A stretch of 64,000 nt of DNA from Thermodesulfobacterium sp. TA1 (lineage in GTDB: Bacteria; Desulfobacterota; Thermodesulfobacteria; Thermodesulfobacteriales; Thermodesulfobacteriaceae): positions 930,001 to 994,000 of the forward strand of contig NZ_CP043908.1 in the NCBI RefSeq assembly GCF_008630935.1, given 5' to 3'. Below are positions 17,448 through 25,744 of the stretch, one piece after another. Within the stretch, counting starts at the first letter, position 1. The number at the start of each line of letters is the position of its first letter. Made by a program: the position numbers and the translations under genes. The notes beneath the pieces are model-generated. The model was given only the letters and a program-made list of their open reading frames with translations. It was not told the DNA's origin and made no database searches.

Positions 17448-17879
17448 ATGGTTGATAAGATACAACTTGAAAATGGATTAACGTTAGAAATATGGGATTA
17501 CTCCAGAAGACTTGCTGGAGACAGGTGGTTGGTAGGGCTTTTAATCCAGGTCGGGGTTGAACCTGAAAAAAAAGACTTTGCTAATGACACTTATTATAAT
17601 CTTTTTCTGGAAAAAACCGACGGAAAGGTTTACTACCGTTATAGGAAAGAAAGAAATTTTGTGCCTGAAGACCAGATAAATCAGCTATTTTCTACCATGA
17701 AAGAAGGTTTCCTCAACGTAGCCCTTCCTTATCTTTCTCATCCAGAGTTTAAAGAAAAGCTGATTAAACATGAGGTAGAACTGTTTCAGAAAAAAATAGA
17801 TTGGGAAAAGTCTATCCAAGAAAAAGATGCAGAAACAGAACGCTTAGAAGAAATTTGGAAGGATAAATCTATATACTAA
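17448..17879 (+). CDS. Conserved-looking protein of unknown function (143 aa)
   Basis: No family is recognised. The protein is soluble and rich in charged and aromatic residues. It has a beta-rich first half (KIQLENGLTLEIWDYSRRLAGDRWLVGLLIQV) and a helical, acidic C-terminal tail (EKDAETERLEEIWKDKSIY). The reading frame is open from 17391, but GGGAGGG at 17438-17443 lies 5 nt before the ATG at 17448, and the promoter places the transcript start near 17390, so the shorter form is chosen. It converges on mtgA with a 6-nt gap. Confidence 0.7.
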   Translation: MVDKIQLENGLTLEIWDYSRRLAGDRWLVGLLIQVGVEPEKKDFANDTYYNLFLEKTDGKVYYRYRKERNFVPEDQINQLFSTMKEGFLNVALPYLSHPEFKEKLIKHEVELFQKKIDWEKSIQEKDAETERLEEIWKDKSIY

Positions 17880-17885
17880 AACTCT

Positions 17886-18755
17886 TTATTCTGTTTTTTC
17901 TTGGTTTTTATCTTCTCCTAATGGGGGTTCTTTAGTAGGCTCTAAAACCGGTGTTTGTTCTGATACAGGCTGGGTAGGTTTTTCTTCAGGTGTTTCAGAC
18001 TGTAGAGAGTCAAGAGCAGGTTCGGTTATGTCTTCAGTTTCATTTTCTATATTTTTATATTCTTCTTTTATGATACCTCTTTTTTTCATGATAAAGTAGA
18101 TTAATCGACTTCTTTTTTCTACATAAGGTTGATTTCCTAAAGGATTATATTTTAAAGGATTAGGAAGTACTGCTACCAATCTTGCCGCTTCCCAAGGGGT
18201 AAGGTTTTTAGCACTTTTTCCGTAATAATGTTTAGCCGCTGCTTCAGCCCCAAAAATACCTTCTCCCCATTCTGCAACATTAAGATATATCTCTAAAATA
18301 CGTTTTTTTGATAAAGTTTTTTCAAGTCTTAGGGTAATGATAGCCTCTTGGATTTTTCTTATAGGGTTTTTAGACGGGCTCAAATAAAGATTTTTAGCAA
18401 GCTGTTGTGAAATAGTGCTTCCTCCATATTTAAGTTTTCCTTCTTTCAAATTTTTTTCTAAGGCTTTTTTGATACCTTCAAAGTCAAACCCTTCGTGCCT
18501 ATAAAATTTGTCGTCCTCTCCTATTAATACCGCTTTGATTAGATAAGGAGAGATACTACTTAAGGGAACCCAGATTTGTCTTATTTGGACCTTTTTCCCT
18601 TCTTTCTCCCACTGTTTCATCCTATATTTCATCATAGCCGTAAGCTTTGGATTTTGAGTTTTTAAAGAAGATACATCAACTAACAGTGGATAACCGACCA
18701 AATAACCCAAAAAACCAATTCCTAACGACAAAAAAAGTAGTTTTAAAGTTTTCAT
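17886..18755 (-). CDS. mtgA: Monofunctional peptidoglycan glycosyltransferase
   Basis: Membrane-anchored GT51 enzyme polymerising lipid II glycan strands. The N-terminal segment LLFLSLGIGFLGYLVGYPLL is the anchor. The catalytic blocks are present: LIGEDDKFYRHEGFDFEGI (catalytic Glu in EDDKFYRH), KYGGSTISQQLAKNLYL, RKIQEAI and KKRILEIYLNVAEWGEGIFGAEAAAKHYYGKSA. There is no transpeptidase domain. An unusual tail of about 60 residues (from about 230) is rich in E, P, T and Q and looks disordered; the typical MtgA ends earlier. The gene is divergent from apgM. Confidence 0.93.
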   Translation of the reverse strand: MKTLKLLFLSLGIGFLGYLVGYPLLVDVSSLKTQNPKLTAMMKYRMKQWEKEGKKVQIRQIWVPLSSISPYLIKAVLIGEDDKFYRHEGFDFEGIKKALEKNLKEGKLKYGGSTISQQLAKNLYLSPSKNPIRKIQEAIITLRLEKTLSKKRILEIYLNVAEWGEGIFGAEAAAKHYYGKSAKNLTPWEAARLVAVLPNPLKYNPLGNQPYVEKRSRLIYFIMKKRGIIKEEYKNIENETEDITEPALDSLQSETPEEKPTQPVSEQTPVLEPTKEPPLGEDKNQEKTE

Positions 18756-18806
18756 GGTTTTATAATTATATGATAAAATAGAGAAAAAACAAAAGGGAGG
18801 AAAACG

Positions 18807-20030
18807 ATGGGGCTTGTTGAAGGTCTTATCAAAAAAGGAGAGGGGAAAATTGTCAAAGTAGTCCTTGACGGAATAGGGGACCTACCTGTAAAAGAAGGAA
18901 AAACTCCCTTAGAGTTAGCTTATACCCCGAACCTCGATCGATTGGCCAAAAAATCAGCTACAGGACTTCATATTCCTGTAGACTATGGCATAACCCCAGG
19001 CAGCGGTCCAGGACATCTTGGTATCTTTGGATATGACCCTTCTCAAATTACCATAGGGCGTGGAGTATTAGAGGCCTTAGGGGTAGGGATAGAATTGAGA
19101 GACACAGACGTTGCAGTAAGAGGAAATTTTGCTACCGTAGAATACCATCAACAAACCCCCATCGTGATAGATAGAAGGGCAGGAAGAATACCAACCGAAG
19201 AAAACCAAAGATTGATCGCTAAACTTTCTGAAAAGATAAAAAACATAGAGGATGTTGAGATTATTTTAAAACCTGGGATGGAACATCGTTTTGTGGTGGT
19301 TTTCAGGTTTCCAGAAAAGGTACCTGAAGCCGTAAACCTAATAAACGATACAGACCCTCAAGTCTTAGGAAAAGCACCCTTACCGCTTTCCTCTCCCACA
19401 CCTGAAGTGAAAAAGATAATAGGGGTTGTCTCTAAGTTTATTACTCAAGCTTCAGAAATTTTAAAAGATGAACCTAAAGCTAACTTTGTGCTGCTTAGAG
19501 GTTTTTCTGTAAAACCTAATCTTCCTACTTTACAAGAAAGGTTCGGACTAAACCCATGTTGTATAGCTACCTATCCGATGTATAAAGGATTGGCAAGCCT
19601 GGTAGGGATGAAAATACTTTCTTTTAAAGGCATGGATATAAAAGATGAAATACAAACTTTAAAGGAAGTTTGGGAAGACTACGATTACTTTTTTATACAT
19701 ATAAAAAAAACCGATTCTTACGGAGAAGACGGAAACGCCGAGGGGAAGGTAAAAATAATAGAAACTTTTGATCAGAGCCTTCCTGAAATTTTAAATTTAA
19801 ACCCTACAGTCCTTTGTATCACCGGAGACCATTCTACCCCATGTATTATGAAGGGGCATTCTTGGCATCCTGTGCCTACCCTTATTTTTTCTCCTTATGT
19901 TTTAGGTAATACCTCTGAAAGATTTACTGAAAGAGAATGTCTAAAAGGTGAGTTAGGGATGTTTTATGCCTATAAACTTATGCCCCTTCTCTTAGCCCAT
20001 GCAGGAAGACTTAAAAAATTCGGGGCTTAA
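18807..20030 (+). CDS. apgM: 2,3-bisphosphoglycerate-independent phosphoglycerate mutase, archaeal type
   Basis: Interconverts 3- and 2-phosphoglycerate in glycolysis and gluconeogenesis. The 407 residues belong to the alkaline-phosphatase-superfamily ApgM type. The opening VVLDGIGDLPVKEGKTPLELAYTPNLDRLAKKS is diagnostic. The nucleophile region is TPGSGPGHLGIFGYDP. The metal-binding ends are FFIHIKKTDSYGEDGNAEGK and LCITGDHSTPC. It is shorter than the 510-residue GpmI. A strong GGGAGG site precedes the ATG. ApgM is common in archaea and in deep-branching thermophiles. Confidence 0.93.
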   Translation: MGLVEGLIKKGEGKIVKVVLDGIGDLPVKEGKTPLELAYTPNLDRLAKKSATGLHIPVDYGITPGSGPGHLGIFGYDPSQITIGRGVLEALGVGIELRDTDVAVRGNFATVEYHQQTPIVIDRRAGRIPTEENQRLIAKLSEKIKNIEDVEIILKPGMEHRFVVVFRFPEKVPEAVNLINDTDPQVLGKAPLPLSSPTPEVKKIIGVVSKFITQASEILKDEPKANFVLLRGFSVKPNLPTLQERFGLNPCCIATYPMYKGLASLVGMKILSFKGMDIKDEIQTLKEVWEDYDYFFIHIKKTDSYGEDGNAEGKVKIIETFDQSLPEILNLNPTVLCITGDHSTPCIMKGHSWHPVPTLIFSPYVLGNTSERFTERECLKGELGMFYAYKLMPLLLAHAGRLKKFGA

Positions 20031-20047
20031 ACCTTAATGGTCAGTTT

Positions 20048-20114
20048 TTAACGATCGTTAAGTTTAGCTATTGACAAAATTAAAATTAGGTTTATAGCTA
20101 TCATTTGTAGCTAC
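20048..20114 (+). promoter_or_regulatory. Promoter with repeated palindromes upstream of nikK (metal-regulator operator candidate)
   Basis: TTGACA (20071-20076) and TATAGC (20093-20098) form a promoter with a 16-nt spacer. A perfect 14-bp palindrome, TTAACGATCGTTAA (20048-20061), lies just upstream of it. The self-palindromic hexamer TAGCTA occurs three times, at 20065, 20095 and 20109. The first two belong to a 7-bp inverted repeat TAGCTAT-N22-ATAGCTA that brackets the spacer. This is a good place for a nickel-responsive repressor. No nikR gene is seen nearby. Confidence 0.55.
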
Positions 20115-20137
20115 TAAATTAAAAAAGGGGGATAAAA

Positions 20138-20935
20138 ATGAGAAAAATTTTTAAAAGTGTAATTTTAAGCACATCTACTATTTTGATTAGTGCTACCTTT
20201 TCTTGTGCCCATTTTTTAGTTTTAAAGCCTGAGGTAGACAATGTGGTGATCCAAAATAAACCTGTTAAGGTGGAGTCACTTTTTACCCATCCGATGGAAG
20301 GTGGACCTCATATGAATTTTAAGATCAAAAAAAGTGAGCTTATCGTAGAAGGAGAAATAATTCCTGTTGACTGGAAGATAGAGTTAATTCCTTCTACCAA
20401 AGGAAGCAACCAAAAGGTGCCTAAATATATCACCAATTTAAACCTTAAAAAACCTGGGGTATATCAGCTTTATGTAGACCCAGAACCTTACTTTGAACCA
20501 GCTGAAGAAAAATACATTCAGCAGATCACCAAGGTGATTATTTCTGCGTTTGGTAAAGAAGATGGATGGGATCAGCCTTTAGGCCTTAAAGCAGAAATCA
20601 TCCCTATGGTTAAGCCTTTTGCTTTATGGGAAGGCAACCTGTTTAAAGGACAGGTGCTTGTTGACGGTAAACCTGCGGCTAATGTTGAGGTTGAGGTAGA
20701 ATATCTTAATACCCAAGGGTTAAAAGCCCCTTATGATAGCCTGGTTACCCAAGTAGTAAAAACAGATGCCAACGGCTTTTTTGAGTATGCCATACCTTGG
20801 GAAGGATGGTGGGGTTTTTCAGCGATTACCGATGGTGGAAAGATAAAAGGTGCTGATGGAAAGGAATATCCTTTAGAGTTAGACGCAGTCCTTTGGGTAA
20901 AGGCTTATCCCAAACCTAAAAGAGGTGGCAAATAA
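20138..20935 (+). CDS. nikK: Nickel transport periplasmic component NikK (DUF4198)
   Basis: Secreted 265-residue protein with a signal peptide (about 1-24, ending FSCAHF). The mature chain is beta-rich and fits DUF4198, with [13 protein letters not shown] at its start and a late [23 protein letters not shown] block. In nickel ECF importers this family (NikK) is thought to deliver or bind Ni2+ outside the membrane. It is the first gene of nikKMLQO. If the peptide is cut after Ala24 the mature N-terminus would be His, a metal ligand; NikL shows the same pattern. Confidence 0.85.
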   Translation: MRKIFKSVILSTSTILISATFSCAHFLVLKPEVDNVVIQNKPVKVESLFTHPMEGGPHMNFKIKKSELIVEGEIIPVDWKIELIPSTKGSNQKVPKYITNLNLKKPGVYQLYVDPEPYFEPAEEKYIQQITKVIISAFGKEDGWDQPLGLKAEIIPMVKPFALWEGNLFKGQVLVDGKPAANVEVEVEYLNTQGLKAPYDSLVTQVVKTDANGFFEYAIPWEGWWGFSAITDGGKIKGADGKEYPLELDAVLWVKAYPKPKRGGK

Positions 20936-21541
20936 ATGCATATCTCAGAAGGAGTGCTTTCCCCACCTGTTTTGATAGCAGGATGGGGATTAACCTTAAC
21001 CGGTTTAGCTATTGCTTTAAAGCTTCTTTCTGTCAAAAAAATTCCTGAAGTGGCAGTGCTTTCAAGCGCCTTTTTTATTGCCTCTCTTATTCACGTGCCG
21101 ATAGGTCCTTCAGCCGCCCATTTAGTACTAAACGGGATGGTAGGTATCCTTCTTGGGTGGAACACCTTTGTGGCGGTTTTTTTAGGTCTGTTGCTTCAGG
21201 CACTTTTTTTTCAGTTTGGAGGGTTTACCACCTTAGGGATAAACACCTTTAACATGGCCTTCCCTGGGGTGGTCTGTTATTATCTTTTTAAAAGATTTAT
21301 TGCAGAGGATAATCAGAAACTATCCTTTGTATCCGGTTTTTTAGCTGGAACCTTAAGTATTTTGGGGGCTGGGTTTTTAACCGCCCTTTCCCTTTATTTT
21401 ACCGAAAAAAAATTTTTGGTGCTTTGTGAAACTCTGGTTATAGCCCATCTACCTATCGCGGTGGTAGAAGGGTTGGTAACCGGGTTTATCTTGGTATATC
21501 TCCTAAAAATAAAACCAGAGGTATTAAAAAATGAAGCTTAG
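20936..21541 (+). CDS. nikM: Nickel ECF transporter S component NikM (CbiM family)
   Basis: Integral membrane substrate-binding component. It begins MHISEGVLSPPVLIAGW. The N-terminal Met-His is the conserved metal-binding start of the CbiM/NikM family. The core has HVPIGPSAAHLVLNGMVGILLG and GGFTTLGINTFNMAFPG. There are 201 residues and about six or seven membrane segments. Nickel rather than cobalt is inferred from the adjacent NikK and NikL and the absence of CbiN. It starts immediately after the nikK stop and overlaps nikL by 11 nt. Confidence 0.9.
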   Translation: MHISEGVLSPPVLIAGWGLTLTGLAIALKLLSVKKIPEVAVLSSAFFIASLIHVPIGPSAAHLVLNGMVGILLGWNTFVAVFLGLLLQALFFQFGGFTTLGINTFNMAFPGVVCYYLFKRFIAEDNQKLSFVSGFLAGTLSILGAGFLTALSLYFTEKKFLVLCETLVIAHLPIAVVEGLVTGFILVYLLKIKPEVLKNEA

Positions 21542-22154
21542 ATTTTTTAGTAGATTAGGATTATTACTATTTTTATGTTTAACTTTTTATGATATTGGTT
21601 TAGCCCATAAGGTTAACCTGTTTGTGTTTAGAGAAGGAGAGAAGGTTTCTGGAGAAGGCTACTTTGCTAACGGTGCTCCCTGTGTTAAATGCACTGTGGA
21701 AGTTTGTTCCTTAAAAGGAAACAAAATAGCCCAAACCATAACAGACGAAAAGGGTAGGTTTGAAATTAAAATCAACGAAAAAGAGCCTTTATTGGTAAGA
21801 CTGATAGCAGGAGAAGGACATCTGGCAGAAAAAAAGTTAGAAGGGATAAAAGAAGAACCTCTTGCGAATAAATCTGCAAATAAAGACACAAAAAAAGAAA
21901 TGATTAACATGCAAAATAAAGAAGATATCAAAAAAATTGATGTAAAAAATACAAGACAAGTAGAAATAGATAAAGATTTGATAAAGGCTGCAGTAAAAGA
22001 GGTCTTAGACGAAGAGTTAAACTCCTTTAAGGTAAATTTTTTAGATTTAAAAAAAGATTTAAACAGGGTTAGGTTGCAAGACATTTTAGGAGGAATAGGT
22101 TATATCGTTGGGGTTTTAGGTTTGTTGGCTATGTTAAAAGCTAAGAAAAGTTAA
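21531..22154 (+). CDS. nikL: Nickel transporter accessory protein NikL-like
   Basis: 207-residue protein with a signal peptide (about 1-26, ending GLA before HKVNLFVF). A small carboxypeptidase-regulatory-like beta domain follows, with GAPCVKCTVEVC and TDEKGRFEIKI. Next is a charged linker (about 105-145) and a C-terminal membrane anchor (GGIGYIVGVLGLLAMLKA). This is the NikL layout that replaces CbiN/NikN in many systems. It overlaps nikM, supporting coupled translation. The Cys pair in the beta domain is a possible metal or disulfide site. Confidence 0.8.
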   Translation: MKLRFFSRLGLLLFLCLTFYDIGLAHKVNLFVFREGEKVSGEGYFANGAPCVKCTVEVCSLKGNKIAQTITDEKGRFEIKINEKEPLLVRLIAGEGHLAEKKLEGIKEEPLANKSANKDTKKEMINMQNKEDIKKIDVKNTRQVEIDKDLIKAAVKEVLDEELNSFKVNFLDLKKDLNRVRLQDILGGIGYIVGVLGLLAMLKAKKS

Positions 22155-22166
22155 GGTTATAGAAAG

Positions 22167-22916
22167 ATGCATTTAGAGGTTTTTGCTGAGGGAAGGTCTA
22201 TTTTTCATTCTTTTGACCCTCGGGTTAAGATTATAGTTTTTCTGTTTTTTGTGAGTTTATGTATCGCTGCCAAGGGGTTGTTGGTTCCTTTTCTTTATTT
22301 AATTACCGGTATAGTTTTTCTTATCTTAGCGAAACTTGAGTTTAAAAAAGTCTTAAACCGACTTATTCCGGCTAATGGTTTTTTGTTATTTTTCTGGGTT
22401 TTTGTCCCCTTTATGTATAAATCAAATCCTTATATAATAGAGACTGCTTATTTTAAGGTTAGTTTAGAAGGTGTACACCAAGCCCTTATTATTACTTTAA
22501 AATGTAATGCCATTTTAATGGCTACGATTGCATTACTTGGCACTTCTAATGTTTTTGCTTTAGCTCACGCTATGCTTCATTTTAAGGTTCCGGCAAAATT
22601 GGTAACCGTGTTTTTTGTCTTTTATAGGTATATAACCGTTTTACATGAAGAATATCTTAAAATAAAAAGAGCAGCCTTGGCAAGAGGTTTTGTTCCTAAA
22701 AACGACCTTAAAACCTACAAAACCTATGGTTATTTAGTAGCCTCTCTTCTGGTTAAAAGTTTTGAGAGGTCAGAAGAGGTTTACCGAGCCATGTTAGCTC
22801 GAGGTTTCAAAGGTTTTTTCCCGGTTTTAAACCACTTTTTCTTAAAAACTTCAGACTTGGTTTTCGCTTTTTTCTCCATAGCGGTTATCTTTTTAATTTA
22901 CTTTTTTAATTTATAA
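22167..22916 (+). CDS. nikQ: Nickel ECF transporter T component NikQ (CbiQ family)
   Basis: 249-residue transmembrane coupling protein joining the NikM component to the ATPase. It has the EcfT start FDPRVKIIVFLFFV. The two cytoplasmic coupling motifs with Ala-Arg-Gly are RAALARGFVP and RAMLARGFKG; these helices dock into the ATPase groove. It lies between nikL and nikO with gaps of about 12 and 10 nt. Confidence 0.92.
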   Translation: MHLEVFAEGRSIFHSFDPRVKIIVFLFFVSLCIAAKGLLVPFLYLITGIVFLILAKLEFKKVLNRLIPANGFLLFFWVFVPFMYKSNPYIIETAYFKVSLEGVHQALIITLKCNAILMATIALLGTSNVFALAHAMLHFKVPAKLVTVFFVFYRYITVLHEEYLKIKRAALARGFVPKNDLKTYKTYGYLVASLLVKSFERSEEVYRAMLARGFKGFFPVLNHFFLKTSDLVFAFFSIAVIFLIYFFNL

Positions 22917-22926
22917 TATCTTTTCT

Positions 22927-23577
22927 ATGGAAAAACTGATAGAACTCAAAGGCTTAATTTTTAAGTATAACGACCGTGTGGTGCTTGATGGTTTAGACTT
23001 AGAGGTTAGGGTAGGGGACCGAATAGGGCTTATCGGTCATAATGGAGCAGGGAAAACCACCCTTCTTTACCTTATTATGGGTTTTCTTAAACCCTTAAAA
23101 GGAAGGATAGTTATTTTAGAAAAAGAAAGGAAAGAAGAAAAAGACTTTATAGAAATAAGACAAAAGATAGGCCTTTTGTTTCAGGATTCAGACTCTCAAC
23201 TTTTTTGCCCCACGGTAAAAGAAGACATAGCTTTTGGCCCTCTTAATATGGGAAAAACTTCAGAAGAGGTTAAAGAAATAATAAAAAAGGTAGCCCAATT
23301 TTTTGGTATATCCCATCTTTTAGAACGTCCTGTTTATAAGCTTTCAGGAGGAGAAAAAAAGCTGGTTGCTTTAGCCGGAATCTTTGCCATGGACCCTCTC
23401 TGCTATCTATTAGATGAACCTTCTTCAGGCCTTGATGACCAAAGCAAAACCAAACTGATAGAATTTTTAAAGACGCAATCTACCTATCTCATAGTTTCTC
23501 ATGAAATAGAATTTCTCAAAGAGGTTACCAATAAAATTTATAAATTGGAAAAAGGTAAACTTTTTCAACTATTTTGA
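22927..23577 (+). CDS. nikO: Nickel ECF transporter ATPase NikO
   Basis: 216-residue ABC ATPase powering nickel uptake. It has Walker A GHNGAGKT (about 38-45), a Q-loop FQDSDSQLFCPTVKEDIAFGP (the DSDxQLF segment is typical of ECF ATPases), signature LSGGEKK, Walker B LCYLLDEPSSGLD and H-loop IVSHE. It is short because it lacks the C-terminal extension seen in EcfA1. The last gene of the operon, it overlaps the stop of the opposing thioredoxin-like gene by 9 nt. Confidence 0.92.
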   Translation: MEKLIELKGLIFKYNDRVVLDGLDLEVRVGDRIGLIGHNGAGKTTLLYLIMGFLKPLKGRIVILEKERKEEKDFIEIRQKIGLLFQDSDSQLFCPTVKEDIAFGPLNMGKTSEEVKEIIKKVAQFFGISHLLERPVYKLSGGEKKLVALAGIFAMDPLCYLLDEPSSGLDDQSKTKLIEFLKTQSTYLIVSHEIEFLKEVTNKIYKLEKGKLFQLF

Positions 23578-23808
23578 TAGCAGCTTTTTAATCTCTTCCA
23601 CAGATAAAACTTCTCCTTGAGAAACTACTTGTCCATCTATCCATAATCCTGGGGTCTTAAAAACTCCAAAAAGAGCCATCTGTTTAATGTCTTGAACTTT
23701 CTCTATGAAAGTCTCTATTCCTAATTCTTCTGCGGCTTTTTTGACGTTTTCATAAAGAGTTTCACATTTTAAACACCCTGGACCAAAAACCTTTACAAAT
23801 TTCGTCAT
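23569..23808 (-). CDS. Small thioredoxin-like protein (MTH895/TM0996 type)
   Basis: 79-residue thioredoxin fold with redox pair C12-x2-C15 (GPGCLKCETLYENV), a cis-Pro loop region VFKTPGLWIDG and a final helix SVEEIKKLLSK. These minimal thioredoxins often sit beside DUF318-type permeases and ArsR regulators, as here, and may reduce or hand over a metal or metalloid. It lies 34 nt after the permease stop on the same strand. Confidence 0.88.
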   Translation of the reverse strand: MTKFVKVFGPGCLKCETLYENVKKAAEELGIETFIEKVQDIKQMALFGVFKTPGLWIDGQVVSQGEVLSVEEIKKLLSK

Positions 23809-23842
23809 GTTTTAACCTCCTCCTGAAATTTTTAGTAAATTT

Positions 23843-25123
23843 TTATCGTGTTATAAATCCAAAAATATATCCTAAAATAGTAGATAAAACAATTACTAAG
23901 CCTCCATAAACTAAGGTTTTTTTAACCCTCCAAATACTTTTCAACACCAAAAGGCTGGGTAAACTTACGCTTGGTCCAGCAAGCAAAAGTGCCAAAGCAG
24001 GACCATATCCCATACCAGACCCTAAAAGCCCTTGCACAATAGGCACTTCGGTCAAAGTGGCAAAATACATCAAAACCCCTACAAGGCTGGCAAAAAAGTT
24101 AGCCCAAAGGGAATTACCACCCACTAAAGAGGCTATATAAGAGGAAGGAAGAAAGGCTTCATGTCCAGGCCTTCCTAAGAAAAAACCTGCTACAAAAACT
24201 CCGGCTAAAAGTAGCGGTAAAATTTGTTTTCCCAAAAGATAGGTGTTCTGAAACCATTTTTCCATCTCACCTTTGGTTTTATAAAGGGCATAACTAAATC
24301 CTATCAAACCCACGAGAAAAGTGATTTCTTTTTCGTGAAAAACAACTTGGGTTAACCCTACCAGTAAGGCTGTAATCAATAACATCGTAGCAGAAACTCC
24401 AAACCAAAAAACCACTTCAACACCAAGTAATAAAACTAAAAAAGAAACGAGATACCACTTTAACGAAAAAATAATCCCAGCTATACCTGTTTTACCTCCC
24501 CAGGTAGCTAAAATCAGAATACCTACTAAAGTAGCAAGTAAGGTAACCCTTTGATAAAAAGGGATGGTTTCAGGTTCTTCGGTTAATTCCATCTCACCTA
24601 ACCTTATTTTTTCTTCTTTTCTAAAAAGGTAAGCCATTAAAAGTCCTATTAAAATGCTTCCTAATATTGCTCCTATAGCCCTTGCAATACCTATGTTCAA
24701 ACCTAAAATTTTAGCGGTAAGCACTATGGCTAAAATGTTTATAGCCGGTCCGGAGTAAAGAAAGGTGGTAGCAGGACCTATACCTGCACCTCTAAAATAA
24801 ATTCCTGCAAAAATAGGAAGGACCGTGCAAGAACAGACAGCGAGAATAGCCCCTGAGACGCTGGCTACACTGTAAGAAACATGTTTAGGGGCCTGCGCAC
24901 CTAAATATTTCATCACCGAAGCCTCAGACAAAAACGTGGAAATAGCTCCGGCGATAAAAAGAGCAGGTAATAAACAAAAAATGACATGTTCTCTTGCGTA
25001 TTCATGCGTTAAATAAACAGCTTCTTTTAAACCTACTATAACCCTTTGATCAAAAGGCAAAAAATAAAAAAATAAAAAAATAAACCCAGCAGCTAATAAA
25101 AATCTAAGTTCTTTTTTCCACAT
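23843..25123 (-). CDS. DUF318-type permease (ArsP-like metal/metalloid efflux candidate)
   Basis: 426-residue membrane protein with about ten segments in two similar halves. The conserved block AVCSCTVLPIFAGIYFRGAGIGPATTFLYSGPAINI carries C97 and C99. The second half has ATLTEVPIVQGLLGSGMGYGPALALLLAGPSVSLPS. The family includes ArsP (organoarsenical efflux) and other metal exporters. The upstream ArsR-type regulator has the arsenic-type CVC motif, which favours As or Sb. The true substrate is not fixed. It lies 18 nt after arsR and is followed by the thioredoxin-like gene. Confidence 0.8.
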   Translation of the reverse strand: MWKKELRFLLAAGFIFLFFYFLPFDQRVIVGLKEAVYLTHEYAREHVIFCLLPALFIAGAISTFLSEASVMKYLGAQAPKHVSYSVASVSGAILAVCSCTVLPIFAGIYFRGAGIGPATTFLYSGPAINILAIVLTAKILGLNIGIARAIGAILGSILIGLLMAYLFRKEEKIRLGEMELTEEPETIPFYQRVTLLATLVGILILATWGGKTGIAGIIFSLKWYLVSFLVLLLGVEVVFWFGVSATMLLITALLVGLTQVVFHEKEITFLVGLIGFSYALYKTKGEMEKWFQNTYLLGKQILPLLLAGVFVAGFFLGRPGHEAFLPSSYIASLVGGNSLWANFFASLVGVLMYFATLTEVPIVQGLLGSGMGYGPALALLLAGPSVSLPSLLVLKSIWRVKKTLVYGGLVIVLSTILGYIFGFITR

Positions 25124-25141
25124 CTAATCCTCCTATAACCT

Positions 25142-25483
25142 CTATGGATTTAAAAATTCAGAAACCATGGTGGTTTTAGCGGCTATATGTTGGTATAAAG
25201 ATTGTTTTTTTATTTCCTCAAGGAAAACCTCTATGACTTTGGCTATAAACTCATCTTGAGGGGAAAGCTTATATATGATAAAAGATTTATTTTTTTTATA
25301 AACAGTTATCCCTGCCTCGGTTAATACCTGAAGGTGTCTTGAAATGGTAGGCTGTGAAGAACCTATAATGTTTACCAATTCACAAACACAATGAGGTCTT
25401 ATGGATAATAAGACTAAAATTTCAAGTCTGGTAGGGTCAGAAAGGGCTTTGAAAAGTTTAGAAAACCTATATTTTAGGTTCAT
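25142..25483 (-). CDS. arsR: ArsR-family metalloregulator with CVC arsenic-type site
   Basis: 113-residue winged-helix repressor. LFKALSDPTRLEILVLLSIRPHCVCELVNIIGSSQPTISRHLQVL is the ArsR core. C32-V-C34 falls exactly where E. coli R773 ArsR binds As(III)/Sb(III). A third ligand could be elsewhere, since C37 of R773 is not matched. It leads the permease and thioredoxin-like genes and has its own promoter and operator candidate. Confidence 0.88.
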   Translation of the reverse strand: MNLKYRFSKLFKALSDPTRLEILVLLSIRPHCVCELVNIIGSSQPTISRHLQVLTEAGITVYKKNKSFIIYKLSPQDEFIAKVIEVFLEEIKKQSLYQHIAAKTTMVSEFLNP

Positions 25484-25501
25484 CTAACCGAACCCCCTTT
25501 A

Positions 25502-25545
25502 GTTATTTTTAAAAATTATTATATAGCTAAATAACAATATGTCAA
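25502..25545 (-). promoter_or_regulatory. arsR-permease promoter and operator candidate
   Basis: On the minus strand TTGACA (top 25540-25545) and TATAAT (top 25518-25523) have a 16-nt spacer, a near-consensus promoter. A 7-bp inverted repeat, GTTATTT (25502-25508) with AAATAAC (25529-25535), straddles the -10. Binding there would block transcription, as expected for an ArsR repressor. Confidence 0.7.
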
Positions 25546-25744
25546 GGGTAATTTTTAATACTTTAAAAAAACTTTTAAACACACCGGTATTTCCATTTTA
25601 AAATTAAATTTTGCTTATAAGCCAAACAAAAAACACTTTAGAAGAGGTTAGAAAACAATTCCTTGATTTTGGATGATTTGGGAACGAACAGACGGTAAAC
25701 AATGCCGATTAAAAATTAAAAATCTTTGAAGAAGTAAGAGAGGA

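Noticed and set aside
20031-20137. Riboswitch (NiCo or cobalamin type) upstream of nikK
   Set aside because: The leader after the predicted start is only about 35 nt and lacks the conserved multi-stem layout; DNA palindromes explain the region better.
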